DNA from: DATKZH01 sp964475955
Lineage (GTDB): Bacteria; Planctomycetota; Planctomycetia; Pirellulales; Thermoguttaceae
DNA length: 64,000 nucleotides
Reading direction: 5' to 3'
Assembly (NCBI GenBank): GCA_964475955.1
Contig: CAYYZY010000009.1
Span: 16,670 to 80,669 of the forward strand
The notes under the pieces are model-generated. The model was given only the letters and a program-made list of their open reading frames with translations, did no database searches and was not told the origin of the DNA. Made by a program: the position numbers and the translations under genes. Below, one piece after another: positions 1-7,106 of this stretch. Position 1 is the stretch's first letter, and each line of letters starts with the position of its first letter.

Positions 1-420
1 CTGGCGCGCGTCGGCCGCCTGGGCCTCCTTGAAGTAGTCGATTCCCCAGAAGAGCGGCAGCCAGCGGCCGCGCTCGGAAAGCCGGGCTCCGATCAGGTGG
101 TACGAGATCACGGCCAGGACGGTGTGGAACTTGAAGCCGACCGAGGGCCGCGGCTGCACTTCGCGAACGCCCGCCAGCAGCAGGGCCGCGAGCACGTCGC
201 GATAGCCGGCCCCTTCGCCGACCTCCCGGCCGACGGCCTCGAGGACCGAATCGCGCGGCGTCGAGGTGAGAACGCCGACCAGCCGCTCGACGCGTTCGAC
301 GGACGCCCCGGCCGTTCGTCGAGCGCGCGCCCGAGGCAACGTATGCACCATACCCAGCGCCGCGCCGCCGACGGCCGCGCGACGAAGGAAGTCACGGCGA
401 CGCCAATGATCGCTCATCAT
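1..420 (-). CDS. Tat-exported protein of unknown function, N-terminal part only
   Basis: The reading frame is open from an ATG at 420 to the left window edge (140 codons seen), so the gene is cut by the window and its C terminus is missing. The start is fixed by a strong Shine-Dalgarno AGGAGG seven bases upstream of ATG-ATG. The protein opens with a twin-arginine signal (SDHWRRRDFLRRAAVGGAAL), so it should be folded in the cytoplasm and exported by Tat. The visible mature part (about residues 35-140) is mostly helical, with a stretch HTVLAVISYHLIGARLSERG and the sequence LPLFWGIDYFKEAQ. I do not recognise the family. In planctomycetes, Tat signals often mark periplasmic or redox proteins, but nothing seen here gives an activity. 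Confidence 0.72.
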   Translation of the reverse strand, partial: MMSDHWRRRDFLRRAAVGGAALGMVHTLPRARARRTAGASVERVERLVGVLTSTPRDSVLEAVGREVGEGAGYRDVLAALLLAGVREVQPRPSVGFKFHTVLAVISYHLIGARLSERGRWLPLFWGIDYFKEAQAADARQ

Positions 421-616
421 GCGGCCTCCTGGAACGGAGAATGGCCGACAGGGGAACGAGCGCCGACAAGCTCGCAGCACATGCCCGTCCGCCGCCTCGG
501 CGGAAACGCAGCCCGCGGCGCCATGCCTCCGCCTGGCGCCGGGCCAACCACATGATAACAGAACGCGATCCGCGCCGGGACCCCCAGGGCGCACCGCTAA
601 CCCGCGGCGACGAGGC

Positions 617-682
617 GGCCGGGGTCGAGCGCAGCGAATCCCGGGACCGGCAGGACCGTGGGTTCGCTGCGCTGGACCACCC
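617..682. repeat. Intergenic inverted repeat, GTCGAGCGCAGCGA family, copy 1
   Basis: The left arm (617-642, core GGGGTCGAGCGCAGCGA) pairs imperfectly with the right arm (660-682, core TTCGCTGCGCTGGACC). The same family recurs at 23182-23273. It is intergenic and non-coding, and can form a stem-loop in RNA. Confidence 0.6.
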
Positions 683-749
683 TTTGCGCAAGTCATTCCC
701 ACGCAAGTCCCGGAAGCTTTCGTGTAGGAGTTCTTTCGGGATTTAGAGG

Positions 750-767
750 GCGGGGACGAGTCCCCGC
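750..767. terminator. Candidate terminator hairpin after amtB-glnB
   Basis: A perfect eight-base-pair stem, GCGGGGAC-GA-GTCCCCGC, lies 30 bases beyond the glnB stop codon in the direction of transcription. No clear T-run follows, so intrinsic termination is uncertain. Confidence 0.35.
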
Positions 768-796
768 ACCGCAAAGAGGGAACGTGTTGACTGGGG

Positions 797-1135
797 CTAT
801 AGGACGGCTTCGCCCGTCTCGCCGGTACGGATTCGGACCGTCTCGGCGAGCTCGTGGATGAAGATCTTGCCGTCGCCGACCTTGCCCGTCTTCGAGGCGT
901 CGACGATCGCCTGGACCGCATCGTCGAGTCGGGCGTCGGCCACGACGACCTCGATCTTGATCTTGGGCACGAAGTCGATGTTGTACTCCGTGCCGCGGTA
1001 CACCTCCTTGTGCCCCTTCTGCCGGCCGAAGCCGCGGACCTCGGTCACCGTCATCCCGTGGATACCCTGCTCGACCAGGGCGTCCTTGACCTCGTCGAGC
1101 CGGTGGTGGCGGATGATCGCTTCGATCTTCTTCAT
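797..1135 (-). CDS. glnB: Nitrogen regulatory protein P-II
   Basis: 112 residues, the usual PII length. PII proteins are trimeric sensors of 2-oxoglutarate and ATP/ADP that control ammonium channels, glutamine synthetase and NtrB. The T-loop is intact (YRGTEYNIDF, residues 46-55), with the uridylylation tyrosine at residue 51 in the canonical EY context. The second signature region (KTGKVGDGKIFI) is also present, near residue 82. ATG at 1135 is chosen because it gives the canonical MKKIEAII start; an upstream in-frame extension would overlap amtB. The gene follows amtB by only 8 bases on the same strand, the classic glnK-amtB association but with amtB first. It could equally be called GlnK; the neighbour suggests that its partner is the channel. 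Confidence 0.95.
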   Translation of the reverse strand: MKKIEAIIRHHRLDEVKDALVEQGIHGMTVTEVRGFGRQKGHKEVYRGTEYNIDFVPKIKIEVVVADARLDDAVQAIVDASKTGKVGDGKIFIHELAETVRIRTGETGEAVL

Positions 1136-1143
1136 CGTGCACC

Positions 1144-2574
1144 TCACCTTTCTGTCAGCCCGTAGGCGTGCATGCCGTGTTCGCCGATATCGAGCCCTTC
1201 CATCTCCTCCTCCCGGGAAACCCGAAGCATCCCGCACGCCTTGAGGACGAAGAACAGGGCAAACATGGTAACAAACGCCCAGGCGGCGATGCTGGCGGAA
1301 CCCAGGAGTTGAACGACGAGGTCCTTATCGGCCCCGAAGACTCCCGTGGCAATGCCCCCCCAGAGGCCGCAGAGGCCGTGGACGGGCCAGGCCCCGACCG
1401 GGTCGTCGATCCTCAGCTTGTCGAGCAGGACGATGCCCAATACGACCAGCACGCCGGCCACGCCGCCGATCGCCAGCGCCGACGGGTTCGACACGCAGTC
1501 GCAGTTCGCCGTGATGCCGACCAGGCCGGCCAGCGCCCCGTTCAGCGCCATGGAGAGGTCGGGCTTGCCGAACATCCCCCAGGCGAGGAGCATCGCCGCG
1601 AAGGCGCCGGCCGCCGCGGCCAGCGTGGTGTTGACGGCGATGAGCACGGTGGCGTCGGTGTTCACCGCCCCGGTGAACGCCAACTGGCTACCCGGGTTGA
1701 ACCCGTACCAGCCGACCCAGAGGATGAACACCCCCAACGTGGCCAGGGGCAGGTTGTGGCCCAGGATGGCCTGCGACTTCCCGCCCGCCGAGTAGCGGCC
1801 GATCCGCGGCCCCAGGAGGAGGGCGCCGGCCAGGCCGGCGAACCCGCCCACCGCGTGCACGACCAGGGAGCCGGCGAAGTCGTGGAAGCCCAGGGAGTCG
1901 AGCCAGCCGCCGCCCCACTTCCAGAAGCCGCTAATGGGGTAGATCAAACCCGTGAGCAGGGCGCTGTAGACCAGGTACGCCCGAAACTGCATGCGCCCGG
2001 CCACGGCCCCGGAGACGATCGTCGCCGCGGTAGCCGCGAAGGCCACCTGGAACAGCCAGTCGACCTGCGGGTGCAGGGTGCCGGCCGCGGGCGCAGCGTC
2101 GAGCGTTTCGCTGATGCCGAAGCCGCCCCAGGCGAAGAAGCCGGCCGCGAGATCGGCCCCGTACATCAGGTTGTAGCCGACGATGTAGAAGAGCAGCACG
2201 CCGATCGACAGGTCCATCAGGTTCTTGAACAGGATGTTGACGGCGTTCTTCGACTCGTTGAAGCCGCACTCCACCATGGCGAAGCCCGCCTGCATGAAAA
2301 GCACCAGCACGGCGGCGATGAACAGGATCATGTTGTCGATCGCGTAGGCGTTCTCCGCGGTCGTGGGCCCCGGTTCGCCTTCCGGCTCCGGCGCGGTCGC
2401 CGGCTCCGCCGAGCTCTCTGCGCCCCCCGCGGCCTGCGTCGTCTGCGCGCCTGCCGGCGGAGACTGGGGTGAAGGCTCCGCCGCCGGCGCGCGGATCGCG
2501 ATTGCCGGCGCCAGCAGGAGGAACACGAGTATTGGACCGACAACGGTGCGTCTGGTGATCGCCATCTCTTTCAT
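1144..2574 (-). CDS. amtB: Ammonium transporter Amt
   Basis: 476 residues. Homotrimeric channel-like transporter for ammonium in the inner membrane. After an N-terminal hydrophobic segment (residues 10-28, likely a signal peptide as in E. coli AmtB) comes an unusual Pro/Ala/Glu-rich linker (about 30-72). The 11-helix Amt core starts near ENAYAIDNMILF. The twin pore histidines are present: H240 (SLVVHAVGG) and H399 (PVHGLCGLWGG). The conserved NESKNAVNILFKN and FNPGSQLAF segments are intact. The C-terminal tail ends EEEMEGLDIGEHGMHAYGL, the helix that contacts PII. The ATG at 2574 follows GGAGAGTTGGG. First gene of the operon with glnB; a near-consensus sigma-54 promoter lies about 190 bases upstream, fitting nitrogen-limited induction. 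Confidence 0.96.
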   Translation of the reverse strand: MKEMAITRRTVVGPILVFLLLAPAIAIRAPAAEPSPQSPPAGAQTTQAAGGAESSAEPATAPEPEGEPGPTTAENAYAIDNMILFIAAVLVLFMQAGFAMVECGFNESKNAVNILFKNLMDLSIGVLLFYIVGYNLMYGADLAAGFFAWGGFGISETLDAAPAAGTLHPQVDWLFQVAFAATAATIVSGAVAGRMQFRAYLVYSALLTGLIYPISGFWKWGGGWLDSLGFHDFAGSLVVHAVGGFAGLAGALLLGPRIGRYSAGGKSQAILGHNLPLATLGVFILWVGWYGFNPGSQLAFTGAVNTDATVLIAVNTTLAAAAGAFAAMLLAWGMFGKPDLSMALNGALAGLVGITANCDCVSNPSALAIGGVAGVLVVLGIVLLDKLRIDDPVGAWPVHGLCGLWGGIATGVFGADKDLVVQLLGSASIAAWAFVTMFALFFVLKACGMLRVSREEEMEGLDIGEHGMHAYGLTER

Positions 2575-2629
2575 CCCAACTCTCCGAAGAGAACCAACTG
2601 CTCAGCCGGCGAAGGCCCCGGCTTTTTTC

Positions 2630-2723
2630 GTAGCAGGCACACTCCGTGCCGCCCGCTCGCCTTCGGCACACGGGTGGATACGACACACGGCGTGTGCCCA
2701 CTTCTCTGGAAATGCGGAAGCGG
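2630..2723. repeat. GTAGCAGGCACACTCCGTG palindromic repeat, copy 1
   Basis: Begins GTAGCAGGCACACTCCGTG, followed by a diverged right arm and a conserved tail AATGCGGAAG. A better preserved copy with the same order of parts lies at 37082-37159. The element falls inside the predicted untranslated leader of amtB, so its hairpin would be part of that transcript. Confidence 0.65.
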
Positions 2724-2771
2724 TTGCCCGGCGGCCTCGAATCCGCATACTGTTCAAGGCGAAGGCCGAGA

Positions 2772-2787
2772 TGCAATTGCCATGCCA
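2772..2787 (-). promoter_or_regulatory. Sigma-54 (RpoN) promoter for amtB-glnB
   Basis: On the minus strand the sequence reads TGGCATGGCAATTGCA. It matches the sigma-54 consensus TGGCACG-N4-TTGCW with the invariant GG and GC exactly ten bases apart, preceded by C; only one core position differs. Transcription would start near 2761, giving a leader of about 190 bases before amtB. NtrC-controlled sigma-54 transcription of amt-PII operons is established elsewhere. I could not identify NtrC sites upstream. Confidence 0.6.
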
Positions 2788-3193
2788 GGTCCCTGTGCCG
2801 CAGGTCGCCGGAATGGGCCGGAATCATGCAGAAGGCCGGAAACGGTTGCGACTTGCGGCCGAGCGAAGAGACGCCCGAAACAGGGCGAGACGGCGCGCGT
2901 GCCCACAAACCGGGCAATGCGTGCCCTGAAAGACGGCAAAATGGCCTTGGCCGGCACGTCCGTTCTGCACCGGCTCCGCTCAGCATCTCGCGGGCGGGTC
3001 TTGCTCCCTTGCGATTGCGCGTTCGGAGTCAGTAAGCGGGTTGGTCGGCGTGGGGTGCCGTGCCCACGCGCGTCGTGGGCATGTTCCGCCGCCCGGTGCT
3101 CGCGCGCTTGTCCCGGCCGAGCGCGGCCGCTATCCTCTGCGGGGAGTGCGGCAGCCAACGCATGAGATCATATCGAAATCGAAGGAGAGCGAC

Positions 3194-4216
3194 ATGGCAT
3201 CGCGAAGAGACTTCCGGTCGTTGGGGTTCGTCGTTCTCGTGGCCCTCCTGAGCCTCGTCGCGGCGCCCCCGGCCGTGGCGGCCGACGAGTCGGCGCTTCC
3301 CGATGCCAAGCCCGTGCCCGACGTCCAAGTGCTGCCGCTACCGTACGGCCAGGCGTCTTTCCAGCACCTGGGCCGGGAGCTGACGCGGTTTCACTTCGGG
3401 CCGGCCGTCGAGCAAGTTGGCGGGAAGCCGACCATGAAGCGGCCGTTCCTCTACCCGCTGGTGGGCCCCGAGGGACCATCGCTCACGCGCATGGGCCACC
3501 CGCACGACCCGGTCACGCACAGCCATCACAACTCGGTTTGGATCTCGCACCACGACGTCGCCGGCGTCGACTTCTGGTCCGACGCCGGCACGCCCGCCAT
3601 CGTCTGCGAAAACGTGCTCCAGTACGCCGACGGCCCGACCCAGGCGTGGATGCTTGCCCTGAACACGTGGCGCGGAAAGCTCGGCGGCAAGGTGCTGATG
3701 GTCGAGCGGCGCCGTATCGCCGTCGAGCCGTTGGCGAAGGGCGACTGGCTGATGCTCGTCGACCTCCAGTTCGAGGCCCCGGGCCGAGAGCCGGTCACGC
3801 TGGGCCAAACGCCGTTCGGGATGATCGGCGTGCGCATGGCCAAGACGATCGGCGTCCACGACGGCGGCGGCCGCATCCTCAACTCCGAGGGCCAGATCAA
3901 CGAGGAGGAGGTCTTCCGCAAGCCCGCCCGGTGGGTCGACTACAGCGGGCGGGTCACCGACCGGGCAACCGGCGGCATCACCCTCATGGACCACCCGGCC
4001 AACCCCAACCACCCCGCGCCGTTCCACGTGCGGGGCGACGGCTGGATGGGCGCGTGCCTCACGCTCGACGAAGCGCGCGTGATCGAGCCCGGGAAGCCGC
4101 TCCGTCTGCGCTACGGCCTGTGGATGCACGCCGGCGTGTCGGGCCGCGCGCAAGCCGACCGCCGCTGGAGCGACTTCGCCGGCCGCGAGCTGCCGACGAT
4201 GGACCGGGTTCGGTGA
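3194..4216 (+). CDS. Secreted PmoA-like protein (DUF6807 family)
   Basis: 340 residues. It begins with a Sec signal peptide (FVVLVALLSLVAAPPAVAA, cleavage near residue 33), so the protein is periplasmic or exported. The mature part shows the pattern of the PmoA-like/DUF6807 family: early HHNSVWISHHDVAGVDFWSD, middle LGQTPFGMIGVRMAKTIGV, then VDYSGRVTD and ITLMDHPANPNHPAPFHVR, and a C-terminal LRLRYGLWMHAG. Despite the name this family has no shown link to methane monooxygenase; homologues sit in planctomycete sugar and polysaccharide gene sets, and no reaction is known. ATG at 3194 follows GAAGGAGAGCGAC; an in-frame upstream extension lacks coding character. Single gene, convergent with the next. 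Confidence 0.82.
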   Translation: MASRRDFRSLGFVVLVALLSLVAAPPAVAADESALPDAKPVPDVQVLPLPYGQASFQHLGRELTRFHFGPAVEQVGGKPTMKRPFLYPLVGPEGPSLTRMGHPHDPVTHSHHNSVWISHHDVAGVDFWSDAGTPAIVCENVLQYADGPTQAWMLALNTWRGKLGGKVLMVERRRIAVEPLAKGDWLMLVDLQFEAPGREPVTLGQTPFGMIGVRMAKTIGVHDGGGRILNSEGQINEEEVFRKPARWVDYSGRVTDRATGGITLMDHPANPNHPAPFHVRGDGWMGACLTLDEARVIEPGKPLRLRYGLWMHAGVSGRAQADRRWSDFAGRELPTMDRVR

Positions 4217-4520
4217 GCGCATTCCAGCGCTCGGAAGCCGCTCCGCCCCGTCCGGCGCCGACGAATCGGGGCCCTGCGGGCGCAGCGCAATGCCGTTGTG
4301 TCTGCCGGCAGGGGGTCGGGCTGTCGGACGGAATGGCAGTGCGTCCAACGGGAGGCGGGGCCTCTTGCCCGGGAGCAGGCCACCGAACTTCTTGCAGGGC
4401 AACACCTTACGGCGCCGAGCAATTGGTGTAGCGTCGTTCGGCCGCTTTGCCTATCATTCCCCGCTCTGACGGCCCGTAGGAGGTGGCGGGTGCGCGCGGG
4501 CGGGCACGGGGCCCTGTGGC
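4217..4520. other. Intergenic between convergent genes, nothing recognised
   Basis: About 300 bases between two convergent stop codons. Short palindromes are present (for example CTGCCGGCAG) but no clear terminator and no gene. Confidence 0.5.
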
Positions 4521-4787
4521 TCACCAGGCGGCGATGCCGGCCAGAACCGCCACGGTGGCCGCCGCCCCCAGCAGCCCGAGCACGATCCACCAGAGGGGCC
4601 GCCCGAGCCAGACGTTCGTCTGGTGGGTGATGTAGTTGCCGCAGACGGGACACTGCACCGCGTCTTCGTACACTTCGGCACCGCACTCGGGGCAGGGCGA
4701 CGTGAGGGTTTCTTCTTCGTCGTCGAAATCGTCGCTTTCGTGAGGTTCTTCTTCCGCTGCATCGAACGGCCACGCATCCTCGTCCAT
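4521..4787 (-). CDS. Small acidic zinc-ribbon membrane protein
   Basis: 88 residues. The first 30 residues are very acidic (EEEPHESDDFDDEEE). A zinc ribbon follows, CPECGAEVYEDAVQCPVCG, with cysteines at 32, 35, 46 and 49. Then a short linker and one C-terminal membrane helix (about residues 65-86, WWIVLGLLGAAATVAVLAGI). The probable topology is a cytoplasmic ribbon anchored by a tail helix. No function is known for such planctomycete proteins. ATG at 4787 follows GGGGAGAAGCG; a longer in-frame start at 4871 lacks a good binding site. Divergent from the LysM gene, with about 107 bases between start codons. Confidence 0.72.
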   Translation of the reverse strand: MDEDAWPFDAAEEEPHESDDFDDEEETLTSPCPECGAEVYEDAVQCPVCGNYITHQTNVWLGRPLWWIVLGLLGAAATVAVLAGIAAW

Positions 4788-4894
4788 CGCTTCTCCCCCG
4801 CTGCTTGCGGTCGACCTTCCAACCTCGTTGAACCTATCACAAGTCAAACGCTCCCGAAAACCCCTTCCCAACCGACTCGTCGCGGAGGACGGCC

Positions 4895-5971
4895 ATGAAC
4901 TCGCTCAAAACCGTGGTGATCGTCGTCGTGCTGGCCGTGGTGGCCGGCGCGGTGTACGTGATGGTGAACAAGAAACCGGGTGACGACTCGACGCCGGTCG
5001 AGCTGGCCGACGGGTGGTCGTCCTCGCCCAGCGTCGAGATGCCCGACGCCGAGGGCCTGGCCCCGCCGTTCGGTTCCTCGGGCGAAGCGGCGCCCGAGGG
5101 GACGGCCGGCGACGGCGGCCTCGCCCCGCCGTTTTCGGCCGATGAGCCGGCCGAACCATCGGTCGACGGCGGCATGGCGCCCCCGTTCTCGCCCTCCGAG
5201 GGAGCCAACAGCCCCGGCTCGCTGGAGGATACTTCCCCGGGCGCGGCGACGGCCTCCGACCGGCCGCCGTCCGAGGCCCAGCCGGCCTCCGGCGAGGTGC
5301 GCGAGGCGTTCGCCAAGTTCATCGACGCCGCGCGCAAGGACCTTGAAAACGGCCGGCTGGCCGAGGTCCACCAAACGCTCAGCCTCTGGTACGACAACCC
5401 GCAACTGACCGACGAAGAACAACGCCAGCTCACCGAGCTGCTCGACCAGGTCGCCGGCACCGTGGTCTATTCGCGCCAGCACCTGCTCGAACGCCCCTAC
5501 GAGGTGAAGTCGGGCGACACGTTGCGGAGCATCGGCCGGGCGTACGGCGTGCCCTGGCAACTGCTGGCCAAGATCAACGGCATCCCCGAGGGGGCCGACG
5601 TCGAGCCGGGCCAGGAGCTGAAGGTCGTACGCGGGCCGTTCGACGCCGTCGTCGATCTCGAGAAGCACGAGATGACCCTCAAGCTGCGCGGCCTCTACGC
5701 CGGGCGATTCCGGATCGGCGTGGGGCGCGACGCCGAATCGATCGAGGGCGAATACTACGTGGAGGACAAGCTCGTCCAGGACGACGGCCCCAACAGCCCC
5801 CTGGGCCGATACTGGATCAAGCTCAACGAGCGGATCGGGATCCACGGGACCAACGACCCGCGGAACATCGGCGCCGACGACGGGCCGGGCACCATCAGCC
5901 TCGACCACCGCGATATCGAGGACGTCCACGACATCCTCTCCATCGGCTCCCGCGTCAAGATCCTGCGGTAG
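4895..5971 (+). CDS. LysM and YkuD-fold envelope protein lacking the catalytic cysteine
   Basis: 358 residues. One N-terminal membrane helix (residues 5-24) puts the rest outside the inner membrane. A low-complexity region carries three GLAPPF/GMAPPF repeats (about 48-108), followed by a helical part (130-190). A LysM peptidoglycan-binding domain follows (about 202-248; YEVKSGDTLRSIGRAYGVPW), then a C-terminal L,D-transpeptidase (YkuD) fold (about 250-358). YkuD enzymes need a histidine and the motif SHGCIRL. Here the histidine region is present (GIHGTNDPRNIG, H317), but the nucleophile position reads GPGTISL: threonine 333 replaces cysteine and serine replaces arginine. It is therefore unlikely to cross-link by the usual thiol mechanism and may be a wall-binding scaffold. 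Confidence 0.85.
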   Translation: MNSLKTVVIVVVLAVVAGAVYVMVNKKPGDDSTPVELADGWSSSPSVEMPDAEGLAPPFGSSGEAAPEGTAGDGGLAPPFSADEPAEPSVDGGMAPPFSPSEGANSPGSLEDTSPGAATASDRPPSEAQPASGEVREAFAKFIDAARKDLENGRLAEVHQTLSLWYDNPQLTDEEQRQLTELLDQVAGTVVYSRQHLLERPYEVKSGDTLRSIGRAYGVPWQLLAKINGIPEGADVEPGQELKVVRGPFDAVVDLEKHEMTLKLRGLYAGRFRIGVGRDAESIEGEYYVEDKLVQDDGPNSPLGRYWIKLNERIGIHGTNDPRNIGADDGPGTISLDHRDIEDVHDILSIGSRVKILR

Positions 5972-6027
5972 CCGCCGCCATCCTGCGCTAGCCGGCGACG
6001 CCACGGCGCGGGGCGAAGCCAATACGC

Positions 6028-6052
6028 GTGGGTCTCGTTTTCCTCGACCCAC
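6028..6052. repeat. GTGGGTC...GACCCAC palindrome, copy 1
   Basis: Seven-base-pair stem GTGGGTC/GACCCAC with an 11-base loop. The right flank (CGGGCTGCCCGATCCCGACC) also matches the flank of the copy at 57920-57944, so the full element is longer than the hairpin. A third copy is at 40789-40813. Confidence 0.7.
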
Positions 6053-6084
6053 CCCACGGGCTGCCCGATCCCGACCGGGCTTGC

Positions 6085-6260
6085 CGAACCCTTCAGTCCC
6101 GGAGGGACGGCAGATGCAGGTTGCCGCGGCGCCGAGCCCCGCAGCGGCGACACGAGACGCCTGTCGCCCCTCCGGGGCTCGCTCATTCTTGCGTTACCCG
6201 CTACTACTACCCAGGGCTGACGCCCTAGGCTATTGACTTGCGCCCCTCCGGGGCTTAGGC
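6085..6260. repeat. Composite repeat with CGCCCCTCCGGGGCT units
   Basis: Contains AGTCCCGGAGGGACG near 6093, two identical CGCCCCTCCGGGGCT units at 6165-6179 and 6241-6255, and a small hairpin AGGGC-TGAC-GCCCT (6213-6226) between them. From memory, such composite elements are widespread in planctomycete intergenic DNA. Confidence 0.55.
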
Positions 6261-6356
6261 CGCGCGGGGGGGGCAGGATTTCTTCGACGCGCCGACTTTG
6301 CGCGGCGGGGACGAGTTTGCCACCTTCGAGGGACAGGAATCCCGTCAGTTACCGTG

Positions 6357-6425
6357 GGTGGGAAAGACGTGGGGTTCGAGGGGGAAAGACGTCGGGTTCT
6401 GGGGGAAGAGAGGTGGGGTTTGTGT
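6357..6425 (+). repeat. G-rich imperfect tandem repeat
   Basis: About three 21-base units of the form GGGAAAGACGTGGGGTTC, with several GGG/GGGG runs per unit. The spacing of G-runs would allow a quadruplex on the plus strand. No gene overlaps it. Confidence 0.5.
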
Positions 6426-7106
6426 GGGAGTGGCGCACCGGGGGCGGCCACGTGGCCCCACGGTAGATCCGGCGAATTGGCCGCCCTGGCGGGTGGCATC
6501 GTGGGCGTAAGTTCTGATTTAGGGAAGGCTTACGGGAAATCGATTTTTTGAAAAGACGCTGTCGAAAAAATGGCCCGTGTCCTAACCTGTTGCAGAATAA
6601 CGGCTTAGGGCGACTCGTGGGGACAATTGTCCGACACGGTTTTCGCCCGCTTGGCCGGGTTTCGCCGGGTCTAACTCTTGCAGCATACCCGGTTTACGCC
6701 GTGCCGCAAGGCGAATTTGGGCCGGCGTGGCGTTGTGCAACTTTTTCGCGCAGCCGGCGGTTCGGAACGGCGGGCGGGCGGGCTCGGTGACCAAGCTCGG
6801 CCCACCCGAATGACGACGGAGGGCCCGAAAAGGCCGGCCGGGCGGCCCGGGCTGTGCGGCGGCGGGGAGATGCCGGCGCGAACTCCATTTTCTCGGGGCC
6901 GTGTTCGTGCTGAAGGGGCTACCGGGTGGGTGGTCGCCCGAACGGTTCGGCGATATCCTGTAGGGTTCGATAGCGCCCGCGGCGGCCGGCCGGGCTTACG
7001 TAGGGGTAGTGCAGAGTGACCCTGCTGGAGGCTGGCGGCGCAGCGCGGGTCCGCGCGACCATCACCCCTGTCTTCCGACGGACATCCAAGACAACGGAGA
7101 CTGACC

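Larger units (their letters stand above)
421..796. other. Intergenic, repeat-bearing, no gene
   Basis: No convincing gene. The first 30 bases hold the ribosome binding site of the left-edge Tat gene. Positions 617-682 contain an imperfect inverted repeat built from GTCGAGCGCAGCGA and its complement; a related copy lies at 23182-23273. A second, perfect hairpin at 750-767 lies just downstream of glnB. Confidence 0.6.
2575..3193. other. Divergent intergenic region upstream of amtB
   Basis: About 620 bases between the divergently transcribed amtB and the DUF6807 gene, with no convincing gene. It holds a dispersed palindromic repeat (2630-2723) and a sigma-54-type promoter on the minus strand (2772-2787). 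The last 15 bases carry the GAAGGAGAG ribosome binding site of the plus-strand gene. Confidence 0.6.
5972..7106. other. Long intergenic region rich in repeats, no gene
   Basis: More than 1.1 kb without a convincing gene on either strand; open frames here lack ribosome binding sites and family resemblance. Contents in order: GTGGGTC palindrome (6028-6052), a composite repeat with two CGCCCCTCCGGGGCT units (6085-6260), G-rich 21-base imperfect tandem repeats (6357-6425), an A/T-rich stretch (6530-6575) and a perfect 12-base palindrome GGACAATTGTCC (6621-6632). The PGK-like gene downstream is preceded by GGAGA at about 7097. Confidence 0.55.

Noticed and set aside
6621..6632. Perfect palindrome GGACAATTGTCC as an operator
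   Set aside because: It is nearly 480 bases from the next start codon and has no second copy; retained only as a note in the intergenic entry.
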